Below are positions 1-10,286 of a stretch of 64,000 bases of DNA, piece by piece (position 1 is the first letter of the stretch; each line of letters begins with the position of its first letter). A program made the translations under genes and the position numbers. The DNA is from Chlorops oryzae (lineage: Eukaryota > Arthropoda > Insecta > Diptera > Chloropidae): the NCBI GenBank assembly GCA_020466095.1, contig CM035807.1:50744752-50808751 (forward strand), written 5' to 3'. Under the pieces are notes generated by a model. That model saw only the letters and a program-made list of their open reading frames with translations. It made no database searches and was not told where the DNA came from.

Positions 1-1774
1 ATCTGTTCAAAAATCAACAAAACCTTAAAATCCCTTTCATTGGGCCGATTTCCTTCCTGAGTCGGCAAGACCCTTAACTATGTTTTTTGTTATATATATT
101 ACGATTTTTAGCGCAGTGTAATACCTAAATATTTCTTTTTTGATGTTATTCTGCCAAGCCCAACTTTCTTGAGGTCCTATTATTTTTGAGCGGCTGGAAA
201 ACAATATCAGTTGGAGGAATCAGCCAAAAAAATTTTTCAATATTTAAAATAAGGGAGTTTTCTACTAAGGGACACATCCTTATTAAAATGGCTGTTGATA
301 TAGCTCGTGTCTACGTGATAGAGTAGTAAAGATCGAGAAAGTTAATTTGTTCGTCTGTAAACTTTTACCATATTTGAGTCGATTTTTAAACTATTTCTCC
401 AAACTTTCTTAAGGGAATCTTCTTTTTACGCGGATGTAACAAATAGATTTTTGTTGTTGCTTTTTTTGAAAATATATTATATAAGAAATACGCCCTATAA
501 TGTGTTTCGTGAAAAAAAAATTCCTTTCGCCTCCAGCTGTTTCGAGCAGTACTTTGTCTTTAAACGCATTTTCCGGAAAATCGCCTTTTTTTAAACCTTG
601 TGTCAAAACTTCTACCAGCAATTTTCATTGGATCTGACCATTTTTTTCTCACTTCTTCATAAAACCCTTCTCTATGAATCTTCGAGTAAGATTTTTGAAA
701 TTTTACTTTGTTTCGTTTTTACACCTCCAACAAGTCAAAAACGTGTTTGAAAATCCAATTTTTCAAAAAAAACCGTATAATTTCAAGTATTTCAAAAATA
801 AAAAATATCGTGCTCGGAGATTTATAGCCAACGTAAATCTGAAAATAATTTTTTTTTATTTTCCTCATTTCACTCATCTGTAGGGGTAGATGTCATACAA
901 CAAAGTTGACTCGGACAATTTCATCAGTTCTAGCTTAAGCACTTCTCAAAGGCGTAGGATTCATCACACACATTAAGTATTTCTCACTTTTGAAGTTTAA
1001 ACATGTATAAAAAAATTATTTTTTTAAATTTTTGAATTACCTTGTACAATGTGCAGTTTCCTTATAACTAATTCAAAAAAATATTCTGAAATTTCGGGCG
1101 CGTAACTTAAAGACCCCGTCACGTGTGTGTTTACTTAATATCAATTTAGTACTTTTGTAAGCCATTCTGTTTAAATTGGATGGTATATAAAATGGAAATT
1201 GTGGTTGACCAAATATTAAGTTTCTATACAATATGATATTGATTGCATATATATAGTTGAAAAAAAGTTTTAAAGATGAAAAAACAGTTTCTTGATAGAG
1301 TCAAAGCAGAGTGTTTTTGCCCTTCGTCTTGCTTTTCCTATGACTTTTAAACTTCTTTTTCAACCCTCTTAGAAATCGTTTTGTAATTAAAATTAGTGCA
1401 AAAACTAAGTCAAACCTTCATTAAAATAACAATTTTTGGCAAACTAAAATAAAAAATTGAATACATTTTCAATGTCAAAACTTATTCTTGACAAACTCTT
1501 TCTACGAGTAATTAAATGGTACAAGAACAAAAAAGGGACTTATAAAAATTTAATACAAATAAGCTGCAGATTTATGTATTACAATTCCTTAAGATTTTTA
1601 AATTAGATTCAATCAAGATTTGGAAAAAAACTTAATCTTTAACCAAACATGTAAGTCAGAGTTTAAATTTAAATGAAAAATTTTTGAAGCTCAGTATGCC
1701 TAAATTTTAATATCGAAATAAGAAAATATATTTTTTCCATGTCCCTTCCACTCGCTTTGTAAGAAATAATATTA
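1..1774. other. AT-rich sequence, no gene seen
   Basis: Only short, low-complexity open frames occur here, with no recognisable domain, and I see no inverted-repeat structure. A 70-codon minus-strand frame at 409-621 begins with ordinary-looking residues, then turns into K/Q/F-rich sequence typical of random AT-rich DNA. Later exons of the putative gene at 2335-2556 could lie here, because it runs towards lower coordinates, but none could be identified. Confidence 0.6.
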
Positions 1775-1782
1775 GGACCTTC

Positions 1783-2029
1783 CAGTGCCGTAGCAATTCC
1801 GTTTTGCGTGGAGGGGCAAAATTATTTTTTTAGTTTGCGTGGGGGGCCAAAATTATTTTTTAAATTTTAACGTCTATTTTAATTAAAAACACATTACATA
1901 CACGCTTTCAATGCACGTTTTTTCGATTATCATTTATTTATTCTCCTTTTGCTAATTTTTTTCATGGGAAAAAACAAAAATGCGTGGGGGGCAAAGCCCC
2001 CTCTTGCCCCTATGGTTGCTACGGCACTG
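1783..2029. mobile_element. hAT-type MITE, 247 bp
   Basis: The two ends are perfect 14-bp terminal inverted repeats, CAGTGCCGTAGCAA. They are flanked by a perfect 8-bp target-site duplication, GGACCTTC (1775-1782 and 2030-2037). An 8-bp duplication with a CAGTG-type terminus is the hAT superfamily signature. There is no coding capacity, so this is a non-autonomous element. Near the ends it has G-rich, C-poor stretches (GCGTGGGGGG and similar). The intact duplication suggests a fairly young insertion. Confidence 0.85.
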
Positions 2030-2334
2030 GGACCTTCATATTTTAAACAGAGCTTGAAGCCTAGAAATGCCTGTAATCTTTCAGTGCAAGTGACATCAAA
2101 AGTATGAGGTTAAGAAACATGTTCCTTTGTGCAGCTATTGTCTGCACAATCGTTACGAACAATTAAGAAAAAACATAAACGTGATATCTTTAATATCTTA
2201 AATTCTAAACATAAATAAAAGTTTAACACTCGATAAATAATTTTATATTGTAAAAAATTATGGAATTTCAGAAAGATTTTCAAAAGGCTCACTCTGCGGA
2301 TCACGATATAAAATATACAAACACTTATACAAAC

Positions 2335-2556
2335 CTTGTTATTTCTTGCTTGTGGGTCATCCGCCTTTGTGCTCTCAACGATTCCAGTATCCTCCGAATG
2401 AAAGTTATTCTGGTATGAACCTACAGCTGGTTTTAATATAACTTGCTTTTGAAATCCAGTTGAATGACCTCCAAAAACGTTTGGAACAGCTTTTACTCCT
2501 GAAGCGCCTTCAATTGTATGCTCCGAAATACCACTATGTACAGTTTTGGTCATCAT
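2335..2556 (-). CDS. Putative first coding exon of an unidentified host gene
   Basis: The frame opens with two Met codons at 2556 and encodes 74 residues of normal amino-acid composition (segments such as GGHSTGFQKQVILKP and SEDTGIVESTKADD), unlike the K/F/I-rich translations around it. The 74th codon, AAG, is followed directly by GTTTGT, a good 5' splice-donor match on the minus strand, and composition turns AT-rich exactly there. This fits a first coding exon ending in phase 0. The gene would continue to lower coordinates or beyond the window. I do not recognise the family. It could also be a chance open frame. Confidence 0.42.
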
Positions 2557-3428
2557 AATTTTTTCTATTAAAGATTATTTTCGATACCGTGTTTAACTAC
2601 TTTAAAATATATTTGCCGAATATACGTATTTGCTCATTGATTTGAGTATTAGACCCGCAATTGAAAATTATCTCATTATTTACTCATTTAGAAAAGCCTT
2701 GCTAAGATTAATAGTCTCCAAGTCCAAGAAACTAACTATTTTAATTTTAATTTGCCTACAGTTTATCAATCGAAAAGGATTTTGTTTTTTGTTTCGTTGC
2801 AAATAGCTAGATGAACTAATAAAAAAGCTTTAGTAAATATATATGTAATGAGTAGAGTGACCTAATATTCATATAAAATCGCTCCCTCAGATTTGTCCCG
2901 GTATCATGTGATAAATATTTCATCTTTATTTGCCAAAGCAAAATATATGCCACATAAAAAATTTGCAAAACGACGGAAACAAAATTTAGGCTTATTTTAA
3001 AAATCAAAACAGCATTTGGCTGTGTGAAACCCGATTTCTGATACAAAAAATATAATATATAAAATTTTTTATAATCATTGTGTAGGCAGCAAACGTTGGT
3101 CAATTTTATAAATGAAGTTAGGGCAGAAATTTAAATTATTTATATGGTATACCGTACATTATTTGAAATTTAAGTTCGAGAAATTGACGTCGTCACGTTA
3201 GGTATGAGAGAATAAAGCACTGCTTACATACCAGTTGCGTTTAAGTTTCCACATATTGTTACCAGGATTTTTAAATTTAAAAACAGACACATGCGCGTAG
3301 TAAACATCTCTCATGAAGCTCAAGAGTACTCTGATAAGTTGCCAAAGCTTTTCGAAATCACCCTGCAGGCAACCATTCAGTAGGAAATAAAGAGAGCATT
3401 GCTTTAATTTGGTAGCCCGGCAATTAAC
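2557..3428. other. AT-rich non-coding sequence
   Basis: Short open frames of under 100 codons with F/I/Y/K-rich composition and no motif. If the exon at 2335-2556 is real, its 5' UTR and promoter lie in the right-hand flank just above 2556, but no TATA box or initiator stands out. Confidence 0.5.
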
Positions 3429-4042
3429 CAGGGGTATCATGGAAATCATCACTCTCGTAATCGATTTTTACATATTCCTTTATTTTGTGGAATTGCCTTG
3501 GAAATCAATTTGGGAGTTTAGTAATGGCTTCACTTTCGATAATGATAAAGTTACCAAAACCCAAACAGTAGTTTCGCTGTATAAGAAAATCGATTTTGCT
3601 AAGAAATTTCTTTCTTATATCCGGTGTTTTTCTTATATAAAAACCCGTTTAAAAGAAAAGTATTTCTTATATAAAAACCCGTTTATAAGAAAATTCTTAT
3701 ATAAAAACCCGGTTTCTGCCGATATTTGAAAATAAAATTTTTGATAACAAAGTTTCTTATTTAAACATTTTTTTCCATACGAAAAGGGTTTTTCGGTTTA
3801 AGTAACCAGTTTCTTAACGGCGGGTTTTTTCTTATAAACGAGTTTCTTTTTTAAAAACATTTTTGTACAGAGCTTAATATAAATGGACTTGACGCACTGA
3901 GAATCTCTTCTTAAAAGCGGGTGTTTCTTATATACGAGCTTCTAACATAGCGAAACTTTTGTATTCGAATTTCACACCTGCAGAAAATAAATAACGATTC
4001 AAAAATCGATTACGAAAACGATTAACTCCCATGACACCGCTG
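3429..4042. mobile_element. Foldback element with hAT-like termini and internal direct repeats
   Basis: The ends are inverted copies of one another over about 40 bp. The left begins CAGGGGTATCATGG at 3429 and the right, read in reverse complement from 4042, begins CAGCGGTGTCATGG; both continue to a shared GTAATCGATTTTT block. A second inverted pair (GTTTCGCT near 3571, AGCGAAAC near 3955) lies inside. The centre carries TTCTTATATAAAAACCCG three times, at 3630, 3664 and 3694, plus decayed relatives. CAG-type ends suggest a non-autonomous hAT element. No flanking target duplication was found, so this is an older or damaged copy. Confidence 0.6.
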
Positions 4043-4521
4043 AATATTCTAATCGATATTTTTGTTAAAATTTTTGGAAGAGTATGCTTTTAAGAGAGCG
4101 ATACTCTTTGAATAAGTAGTTTCACTTAGAAGCTGTTAAACCATAGAAAATATATGTAAGAGATATCATATCAAAGAAATTTTTGCTTTTAATATAATAT
4201 ATATCTATTTTTTATGTTATTCTTTAAAGGTTTATTTTCAAAAGGTCCTATATTTCTTAGCTACTGGGCAGCCATATTAGTTCGTTAAATCAGCCCTAAA
4301 TTATTGAATATATATAAAAAGGATTATTCTATGTACGCTTAGGGTCGTAGTCTTCAACCCGGTTTAAGCGTTTCGAAAGTTAAAATTATCAAATATATTC
4401 ATTTAGTCTTTCTGCCAGCTTAACTCAAACAAATACCTTTGCGTTTTTCAACAATTTCCATATTAAATTTATAATACTCGTTTAAACTCTCCTGAAGACA
4501 GTGGCGTGTCTAGAGAAATAC

Positions 4522-4968
4522 TACTTTGATAGTGCTTATACTTGCCACAGTGGTATATTGAACAATTATAAGCCATTAACCCAAAAATTTTTTTGGGGGG
4601 CTAGAGGAAGTTTAGAGAGTTATGGACCATAATCCAAAAAAATCCGAAAATTTCATGACGTCCGATTTGGATGAAAATCTATATATAGAATAAGCGAAAA
4701 ATGTTCAGAATTTTGGCGTCAAAATTTTTTCAAGAAACCGATTACAACTAGTCTAGTTAGGGCCTGTTTCCAAACTGGTCCAGAAACGACCAGTTTTTTT
4801 TTTAATTTTAGTGCTAAAATTCTTAGAATATTTCACTTATTCTATATATAAATTTTCATCAAAATCGAACGTCATGAAATTTTCGGAATTTTTTTTTTGG
4901 TTTTTGGTCCATAACTCTCTAAACTTCCTCTAATATACCACTGCGGAAAATATAAGCACTATCAAAGT
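4522..4968. repeat. Long imperfect palindrome, MITE-like
   Basis: TACTTTGATAGTGCTTATA at the left end recurs as its exact reverse complement at the right end. The arms stay complementary inward through GGTATATT/AATATACC, GAGGAAGTTTAGAGAGTTATGGACC and its complement, and the ATGACGTCCGATTT / AAATCGAACGTCAT region. The left arm has an extra stretch of about 45 bp at roughly 4558-4602. No ORF and no clear target duplication. The structure fits a foldback MITE of unassigned superfamily. Confidence 0.6.
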
Positions 4969-5213
4969 ATATATAATGTACTCGAAAATCTCCAAAAATT
5001 GAAAATAAAAGTGGCAATGCATTTCACCAGAGCAGAGCTAAATATTTCGCTGCCATAGCATGCTTCTCTTTTCCTTATGCTATATGCCTATGTTAAGGCA
5101 GCGTACTGCCTCAGCAACACAAATCCTTTCACTAGGATTAAAAGCTAACAGGGGTTGTGACGTAATTCGTCCCCCAAGACCAAAAAAGATTTCCTTATTG
5201 ATACCATCTATTA

Positions 5214-5512
5214 TTGATCGATTCCATAGCTCATCTCTATGTTACCTAAAAGTCCATCTGCCGGAATTCTGCTTCCTTCGGGCAACACCTGAAGTTTGAA
5301 TTTTAATTCCGGATAATCAGAATGGGAAGTTTCAGTAGTTCCTGCACTATTTATGTGACCCCCGTATACTCCTACGAGCTTGTTTCTGAAACATTGAAAT
5401 TTGTCATGTCTGTTAGTGCTTCTATTTTAATTAAACTTGTATCGGAGCCAGTGTCCACTAATAAAGTGACTTTGTTGGTTTTAGTTTGTCCGCATGTCCC
5501 TTTCTCTTTCGT
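5214..5512 (-). pseudogene. Retroviral-type aspartic protease remnant of a Ty3/Gypsy element
   Basis: On the minus strand one frame reads TLLVDTGSDTSLIK, the catalytic D-T-G motif of a retropepsin with its usual hydrophobic lead-in. A stop codon follows about 25 codons later. The neighbouring frame then supplies the second half of the fold, including the FKLQVLPEG...IPADGLLGN region that corresponds to the family's conserved L-L-G motif. The protease is therefore split by a frameshift plus a stop. It lies downstream of the gag pseudogene on the same strand, as expected for gag-pro order. No reverse transcriptase follows at lower coordinates, so the element is 3'-truncated. Confidence 0.75.
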
Positions 5513-6059
5513 TTAATTCATCAAAAAAAAATTTTTTTTTTATATGTATATGGCAAAAAAGATCAAAAAGATCTGTTAATGATCGCGGTGTTAAATATAT
5601 TTCATATTATTGAAAATTATTCGAGCTTAACCGCATTGCACCTCCCGCCTGTGGGCGGACATGGCCATGTTTCGTCACTTCGCCACTTGTGACTCATCAG
5701 CGCCTTTGGGGTGCTAAGGAGTTTCAAATTTCTTGCACCTTATAAGTGAAGAATTTCAAAACCTCCTGAGAAATATACACACTAATTGTAAAAAATTAGT
5801 GGTATTGAGGAATTATTAACCTTCGGTTAACCAATCTTCCTCTAGTTTTGACTTTAGCAAAGATTTGCTTAAGTCTACTCCCGTGCTCAGGGTTTTTTTT
5901 TTTTTATATGTATATTTTTAATTTTGTTTAATTCTAGGTCCTTTAAATTCATTGTATCCTTCAATTTTTTTGTTTCTTCTTCTTTGTCTCTTTTTACATG
6001 CGTCCTTATTGTAACTAAATTAGGCCTTTCATTTTCGAACGTATTTAGGGCTTTCCGGT

Positions 6060-7937
6060 CTATAGGCCTTGACCGGGCTTGACCTGTTGCTCTAAGTTAC
6101 AAAATCTCTCTATATGCCCATATTTCGAGCACTTATAACATTGCCTATTTGTAGGCGCGCGATTGTTTTCTGTGCCCGGCTCGCTAGTTGTTTGATTGAC
6201 ATTTTGCGTACTAAAATTCTGATTTCCTATTTCATTGTGTTCAAATTTTGAGATATAAATGGATTAAAATGCTGTTTCGGGTTTGAATTTGGCTGCTCTA
6301 TATTTTGCTCTGAGTTATTGAATTGTTGTCTGATATTCTGCTGATTTGGTTGCCCATTGGTGTTTTCCTGCCTTGATCTACAAAATCTATTACTTTCGTG
6401 ACCTTTTGTTTTACATATATTGCAAAATAGATTCCTAAGCCTACCAAAACAATTGTTATCTATATGGCCTTTTCTTCCACAATAAGTGCAAGTTTGTGCA
6501 TCCGTACGTGTAGTCTTGCTATCTGTTAAATTGCATTTTCTGCTATATTGGTGCCCATATTCGGCACAAACCTCGCAGTAAGGGGTTTGTTATTCCTTCT
6601 CTGCTGGCATATGTCCCAAGTATGGCCTACTGTCTTGCAAAAAGAACAAGTAATTGGCTGCGGGGCTGCGGGGAGGCATTGACTCACAAAATGGTTGGAA
6701 CTAGATTTCATATTATTTTTAATGTGAAGGTCTTCAGACTCTTCTGCTAATTTGATTAAATCAGAAATCGGCTTATCCTTATTAGTTTCGAGTCTATTTT
6801 GCATATAGGGATCCCGAACACCAAAAACGAACTTGTTTGTGGCCAGTTTTCTATACTCGCTTAGTGCAGATATCGCTTCTGAAGAATTCCACGACTTATT
6901 GATAATTTCTTCTGCCTCATTCAATAAAAACTCAAATTTTTCCCCAAACGCCGACGCTCTCTCGGTATCCTGTTGCGCCGCGCCTGCTATTTCTGATCTT
7001 ATTGTCTCGAAACTCCTACGCTTAAAGAACTTCCTTTTTATTGTATCACAAACCTCATCCAGGCTATTTATTGTCCGCTGAATAATTTTTACATACGCTA
7101 CGCCAGATAGTCTATTTTTTATGCATTTAATAATGTCCCTTACTACGCTTTTCAATAATTCTATTCCTGTTACAAATTTGTCCACTTCCAGGCTTAAATC
7201 TGGATTATTTGATCCTGAGAAGTAAGGCACAAGGCGAGTTACTTTTTTCATTAGCTCATCTACTTGTACTGGTTTATTCATTGTCATTCTTACTGAAGGC
7301 AAACTGCTCGCAACAAAGGGTTCAGATTGAAAATTAGGTGTGTTACTGTAAGGTTCAATTATTTTTATAGAAGGATTTGTCTTTGACAACGTCACCGGTG
7401 TAATGTTATTTTGGGGTGTGGCTGTGCTTGTGAACGCAACAGGTGAAGATTCAATATTTACTGTATTTGTACTTGTCGTTCTTATTTTTCGTGTCGGATT
7501 TGGAGTGGGAGAAGTGGCACAGACTGTCCTTAAGTTGTTTTTAAATTTTTTAACTTCTTGTTTCAAATAACTTACTTCTTCTTTACTTGCTTTCAGACTT
7601 GCTCTATCCTGCTCGATCACCTCTGCTGTTTCTTTTCCTACAGCCCGTTTTAATATTTCCCTGAGAGTGTCGTTCTGCTCCTCCGATACTTTAATTAAAT
7701 TATCCTTTTCTTCAATTGGCTTTCTTAACTTCTTACAGTTTCTGTCAAGGAGTGTTATAGTTTCTTCTAAATTTTTTAACTTTATCTTTTGATACCTGAC
7801 TTTAAGGACCTACTGTATCCTTTACTTTGTTAATTCATTGTTATTCAAATTTACCTTCTTTACTAATTCCCACGTATCTGCTACAATTGATTTCGCATCT
7901 ATTTCTGACTGTCTAAGTTTTTCTAATTCCTGTTCCA
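6060..7937 (-). pseudogene. Decayed gag of a Ty3/Gypsy-type element, with five zinc knuckles
   Basis: A start codon at 7937 opens a coiled-coil-like, E/K/L-rich N-terminus that is cut by two in-frame stops (TAA, TAG) near 7820-7830. The same frame then stays open to 6526 and holds a gag-capsid-like region (around YFSGSNNPDLSLEVDKFV) and a CCHC knuckle, CSFCKTVGHTWDIC. Frameshifts follow. Read in the appropriate frames, four more knuckles appear: CEVCAEYGHQYSRKC, CTYCGRKGHIDNNC, CNICKTKGHESNRFC and CYKCSKYGHIERFC (about 6100-6145). Knuckles bind genomic RNA during particle assembly; five in one gag is unusual. The gene is non-functional. Confidence 0.75.
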
Positions 7938-8430
7938 TAGGAAATTTTCTCAAAAATTTTAAATATTTTAGTTAAATATGTTAGTTTAAATTCTGTATTC
8001 ACCATTTTCATTCTTCCGTTTGCTAACATTTTTTCTCAATGTATTCCCTCGTCAGCGATGAATCTGCCACCGTTGATTATATTTTTAATTTATTTTTATG
8101 CTTTTGGACTCATGAGTCTCACTGTTCCGTTCTTCAAAAAAAATGCTTTTCTTTTTCACTGGATAAAAACTTTTCTCAAAGGAGTACCGGCAGAGCACAA
8201 TCAAAGGTTACTCCTGGATACCTACTTCAATTTAACTACCGCATACGCCTGCGCCGCTAGACACATTAATTTTAGAGCTTCGTTCACCCGGGTCTGATTT
8301 TGTCAGGTTTTAAAACCAAAAAAGGTTCCGCTTCACTCAACTCTTATTTTCATATGCCACACCGCACAAACGCATTAGGATAGTTTCTTAAAAATTCTTA
8401 TCCTTGATTCGAATCCAACCGAAAGTCGGT

Positions 8431-8448
8431 CGAATACCGGCTGCGCCA
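8431..8448 (-). promoter_or_regulatory. Putative primer-binding site, tRNA-Ser type
   Basis: Read on the minus strand, TGGCGCAGCCGGTA begins at 8448. It resembles the TGGCGCAG... primer sites complementary to the 3' end of tRNA-Ser that insect Gypsy-group elements use. It lies upstream of the gag pseudogene with a leader of about 490 bp, and just inside the candidate LTR. Later mutation explains the imperfect match. Confidence 0.5.
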
Positions 8449-8450
8449 AA

Positions 8451-8823
8451 ATGTCGATGTTGAATCTTCCCTTTTATAAGGAGAAAGTGCTTTAGACTGC
8501 ACTTTCGCCCAATCTGGAACACTTCCGCAATGATGAACTGCTGTTGTGCAATCGCCTATTGCCCAATTTCGCTTTTCTCCATAACTTCGTATATTAGCTG
8601 GTGCTGACGTAGTCGTCGTTCTCATTATCGCTGACTTACTTCTGCGTTCCAGTTCTAGTTCTGCTTTGGTGACGATATTGCGTCATCGTCTTCGATCGTT
8701 GCATTTCTTTTGTTTGCTTCTGTCTGTTATTCGCTGTTCTTGTGAAAACGATTGACTTTTTCTGCTTCTTGATTCACGCTAGGTCGTACAGTGAGTACAC
8801 GAATGTTGTAACTCACAACAGAG
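8451..8823 (-). mobile_element. Candidate 5' LTR (left part) of the decayed Gypsy-type element
   Basis: This interval sits immediately upstream (minus strand) of the primer-binding site, where the LTR must lie. It contains a TATA-like CTTATAAAAGG at about 8470-8480. The hAT foldback element at 8824 interrupts it or abuts it, so the LTR start is uncertain and could lie beyond 9865. No second LTR copy was found in the window, so the boundary is inferred only from position. Confidence 0.35.
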
Positions 8824-9864
8824 CAGGGATCGGCAGAAAAAAAATTTTAAATTTTGATTTTCAGATTATAGTACATTCAGAGATTTTCATTTTATGATTA
8901 TGGATTAATGAAAACTCCAAAATTTCAAATTTAACATTTTCGATTTGTGTGATATTGTTAAATTCAAATTCTGAAAATATGAATTGACATATAGTCAATA
9001 ATAATAAAATTTAAAATTTGGACAATTAAAAAAAACCCAAAATTTAAATGTGAGAGTTATTGAATATTGGACAATCAACAATTTTTATTTCGAAATTTTG
9101 GAATATTCAGGCACTCAAAAATCAGATCTTTGAAATTTTGGATTATTTGAAAAATCAGCAATCATTTTTTAAAAATATTTTATTGGTTTAATAATCAAGA
9201 ATTTCAGATCAAAAATTCGTGGAATAAATTTATAAATATAGCATTTCTGGTTTCAAATTAACATGCTTATGACAAATAACAAAACCAAATGCGACCAAAT
9301 TAACCAATAATTATTTTGAAAACAGGCAAATTAAAATTGATAGTGATGTTGCTATTAACCCTTTCATGCCCACGATTGACTTTTAATTCTTCTTGAACTT
9401 ATTTCTGCATCTAGGCAACAGAAACCAGAAATGCTATATTTATAAATTTATTCCACGAATTTTTGATCTGAAATTCTTGATTATTAAAACAATAAAATAT
9501 TTTTAAAGAATGATTGCTGATTTTTCAAAAAATCCAAAATTTCAAAGATCTGATTTTTGAGTGCCTGAATATTGCAAAATTTCGAAATAAAAATTTTTGA
9601 TTGTCCAATATTCAATAACTCTCACATTTAAATTTTGGGTTTTTTTTAGTAGTCCAAATTTTAAATTTTATTATTATTGACTATATGTCAATTCATATTT
9701 TCAGAATTTGAATTTAACAATATCACACAAATCGAAAATGTTAAATTTGAAATTTTTGAATTTTCATTAATCCATAATTATATGTAAAAAGAAATTGAAA
9801 TATTCATATATTCGGCAATTATTCATAAAAATAATGCTGAAAATAGGATTACTGCCGATCCCTG
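8824..9864. mobile_element. Large hAT foldback element, 1,041 bp
   Basis: The termini are inverted copies of CAGGGATCGGCAG, a classic hAT end. The flanking 8-mers CAACAGAG (8816-8823) and CATCAGAG (9865-9872) match at 7 of 8 positions, an 8-bp target duplication. Two arms of about 360 bp (roughly 8895-9254 and 9421-9780) are near-perfect reverse complements around a central spacer of about 165 bp. There is no transposase ORF. Such long arms would form a stable hairpin in single-stranded DNA or RNA. Confidence 0.85.
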
Positions 9865-10094
9865 CATCAGAGAATACATTGAATAAGAAAATCCCAAGTT
9901 TTCGTGCCGATATCTTTAGTTTTGATATCACAGCACGCCTTTGGCGTTGTCTTGTGCAAAGTGTAGACTTTGTTGTTTTGCACAATAATTACATATGCTG
10001 GGGTTCAAATCGAATAAGGAGTAAGAATATAATAATAAAAACCCAAGTATTATATATCCAATTGAAGTGTAGGTTATTTACAATCATAAAAAAG
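9865..10094. other. Sequence between hAT element and LINE, no gene seen
   Basis: About 230 bp of AT-rich sequence. It may be the outer part of the disrupted LTR at 8451-8823, since the hAT foldback separates the two, but no LTR end motif can be confirmed. Its right end supplies the target site of the LOA-type LINE. Confidence 0.4.
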
Positions 10095-10286
10095 TATTCC
10101 TGTATATAAACCCGGTAAATATAACCCGGCCGGTTAGGTACTTCGGTATCTAGCGCGACTGTCACAAGCCAGCTTAAACGGGGAGTGATGGAGGAGTAAA
10201 ACCTTCTCAAAAACCAGCCCTATCTGGCCTCCGGATAAGATTTAGCTGTAAGGGCCCCACCCTGGGATACGGGTTTTTCATGAGAA

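Noticed and set aside
2816..3103. 95-codon minus-strand ORF
   Set aside because: Composition (F, I, Y, L, K) and lack of motifs fit random AT-rich sequence; no splice or start context supports it.
8398..8625. 75-codon minus-strand ORF as a gene
   Set aside because: It spans the candidate LTR end and primer-binding site and shows no domain; better explained as non-coding element sequence.
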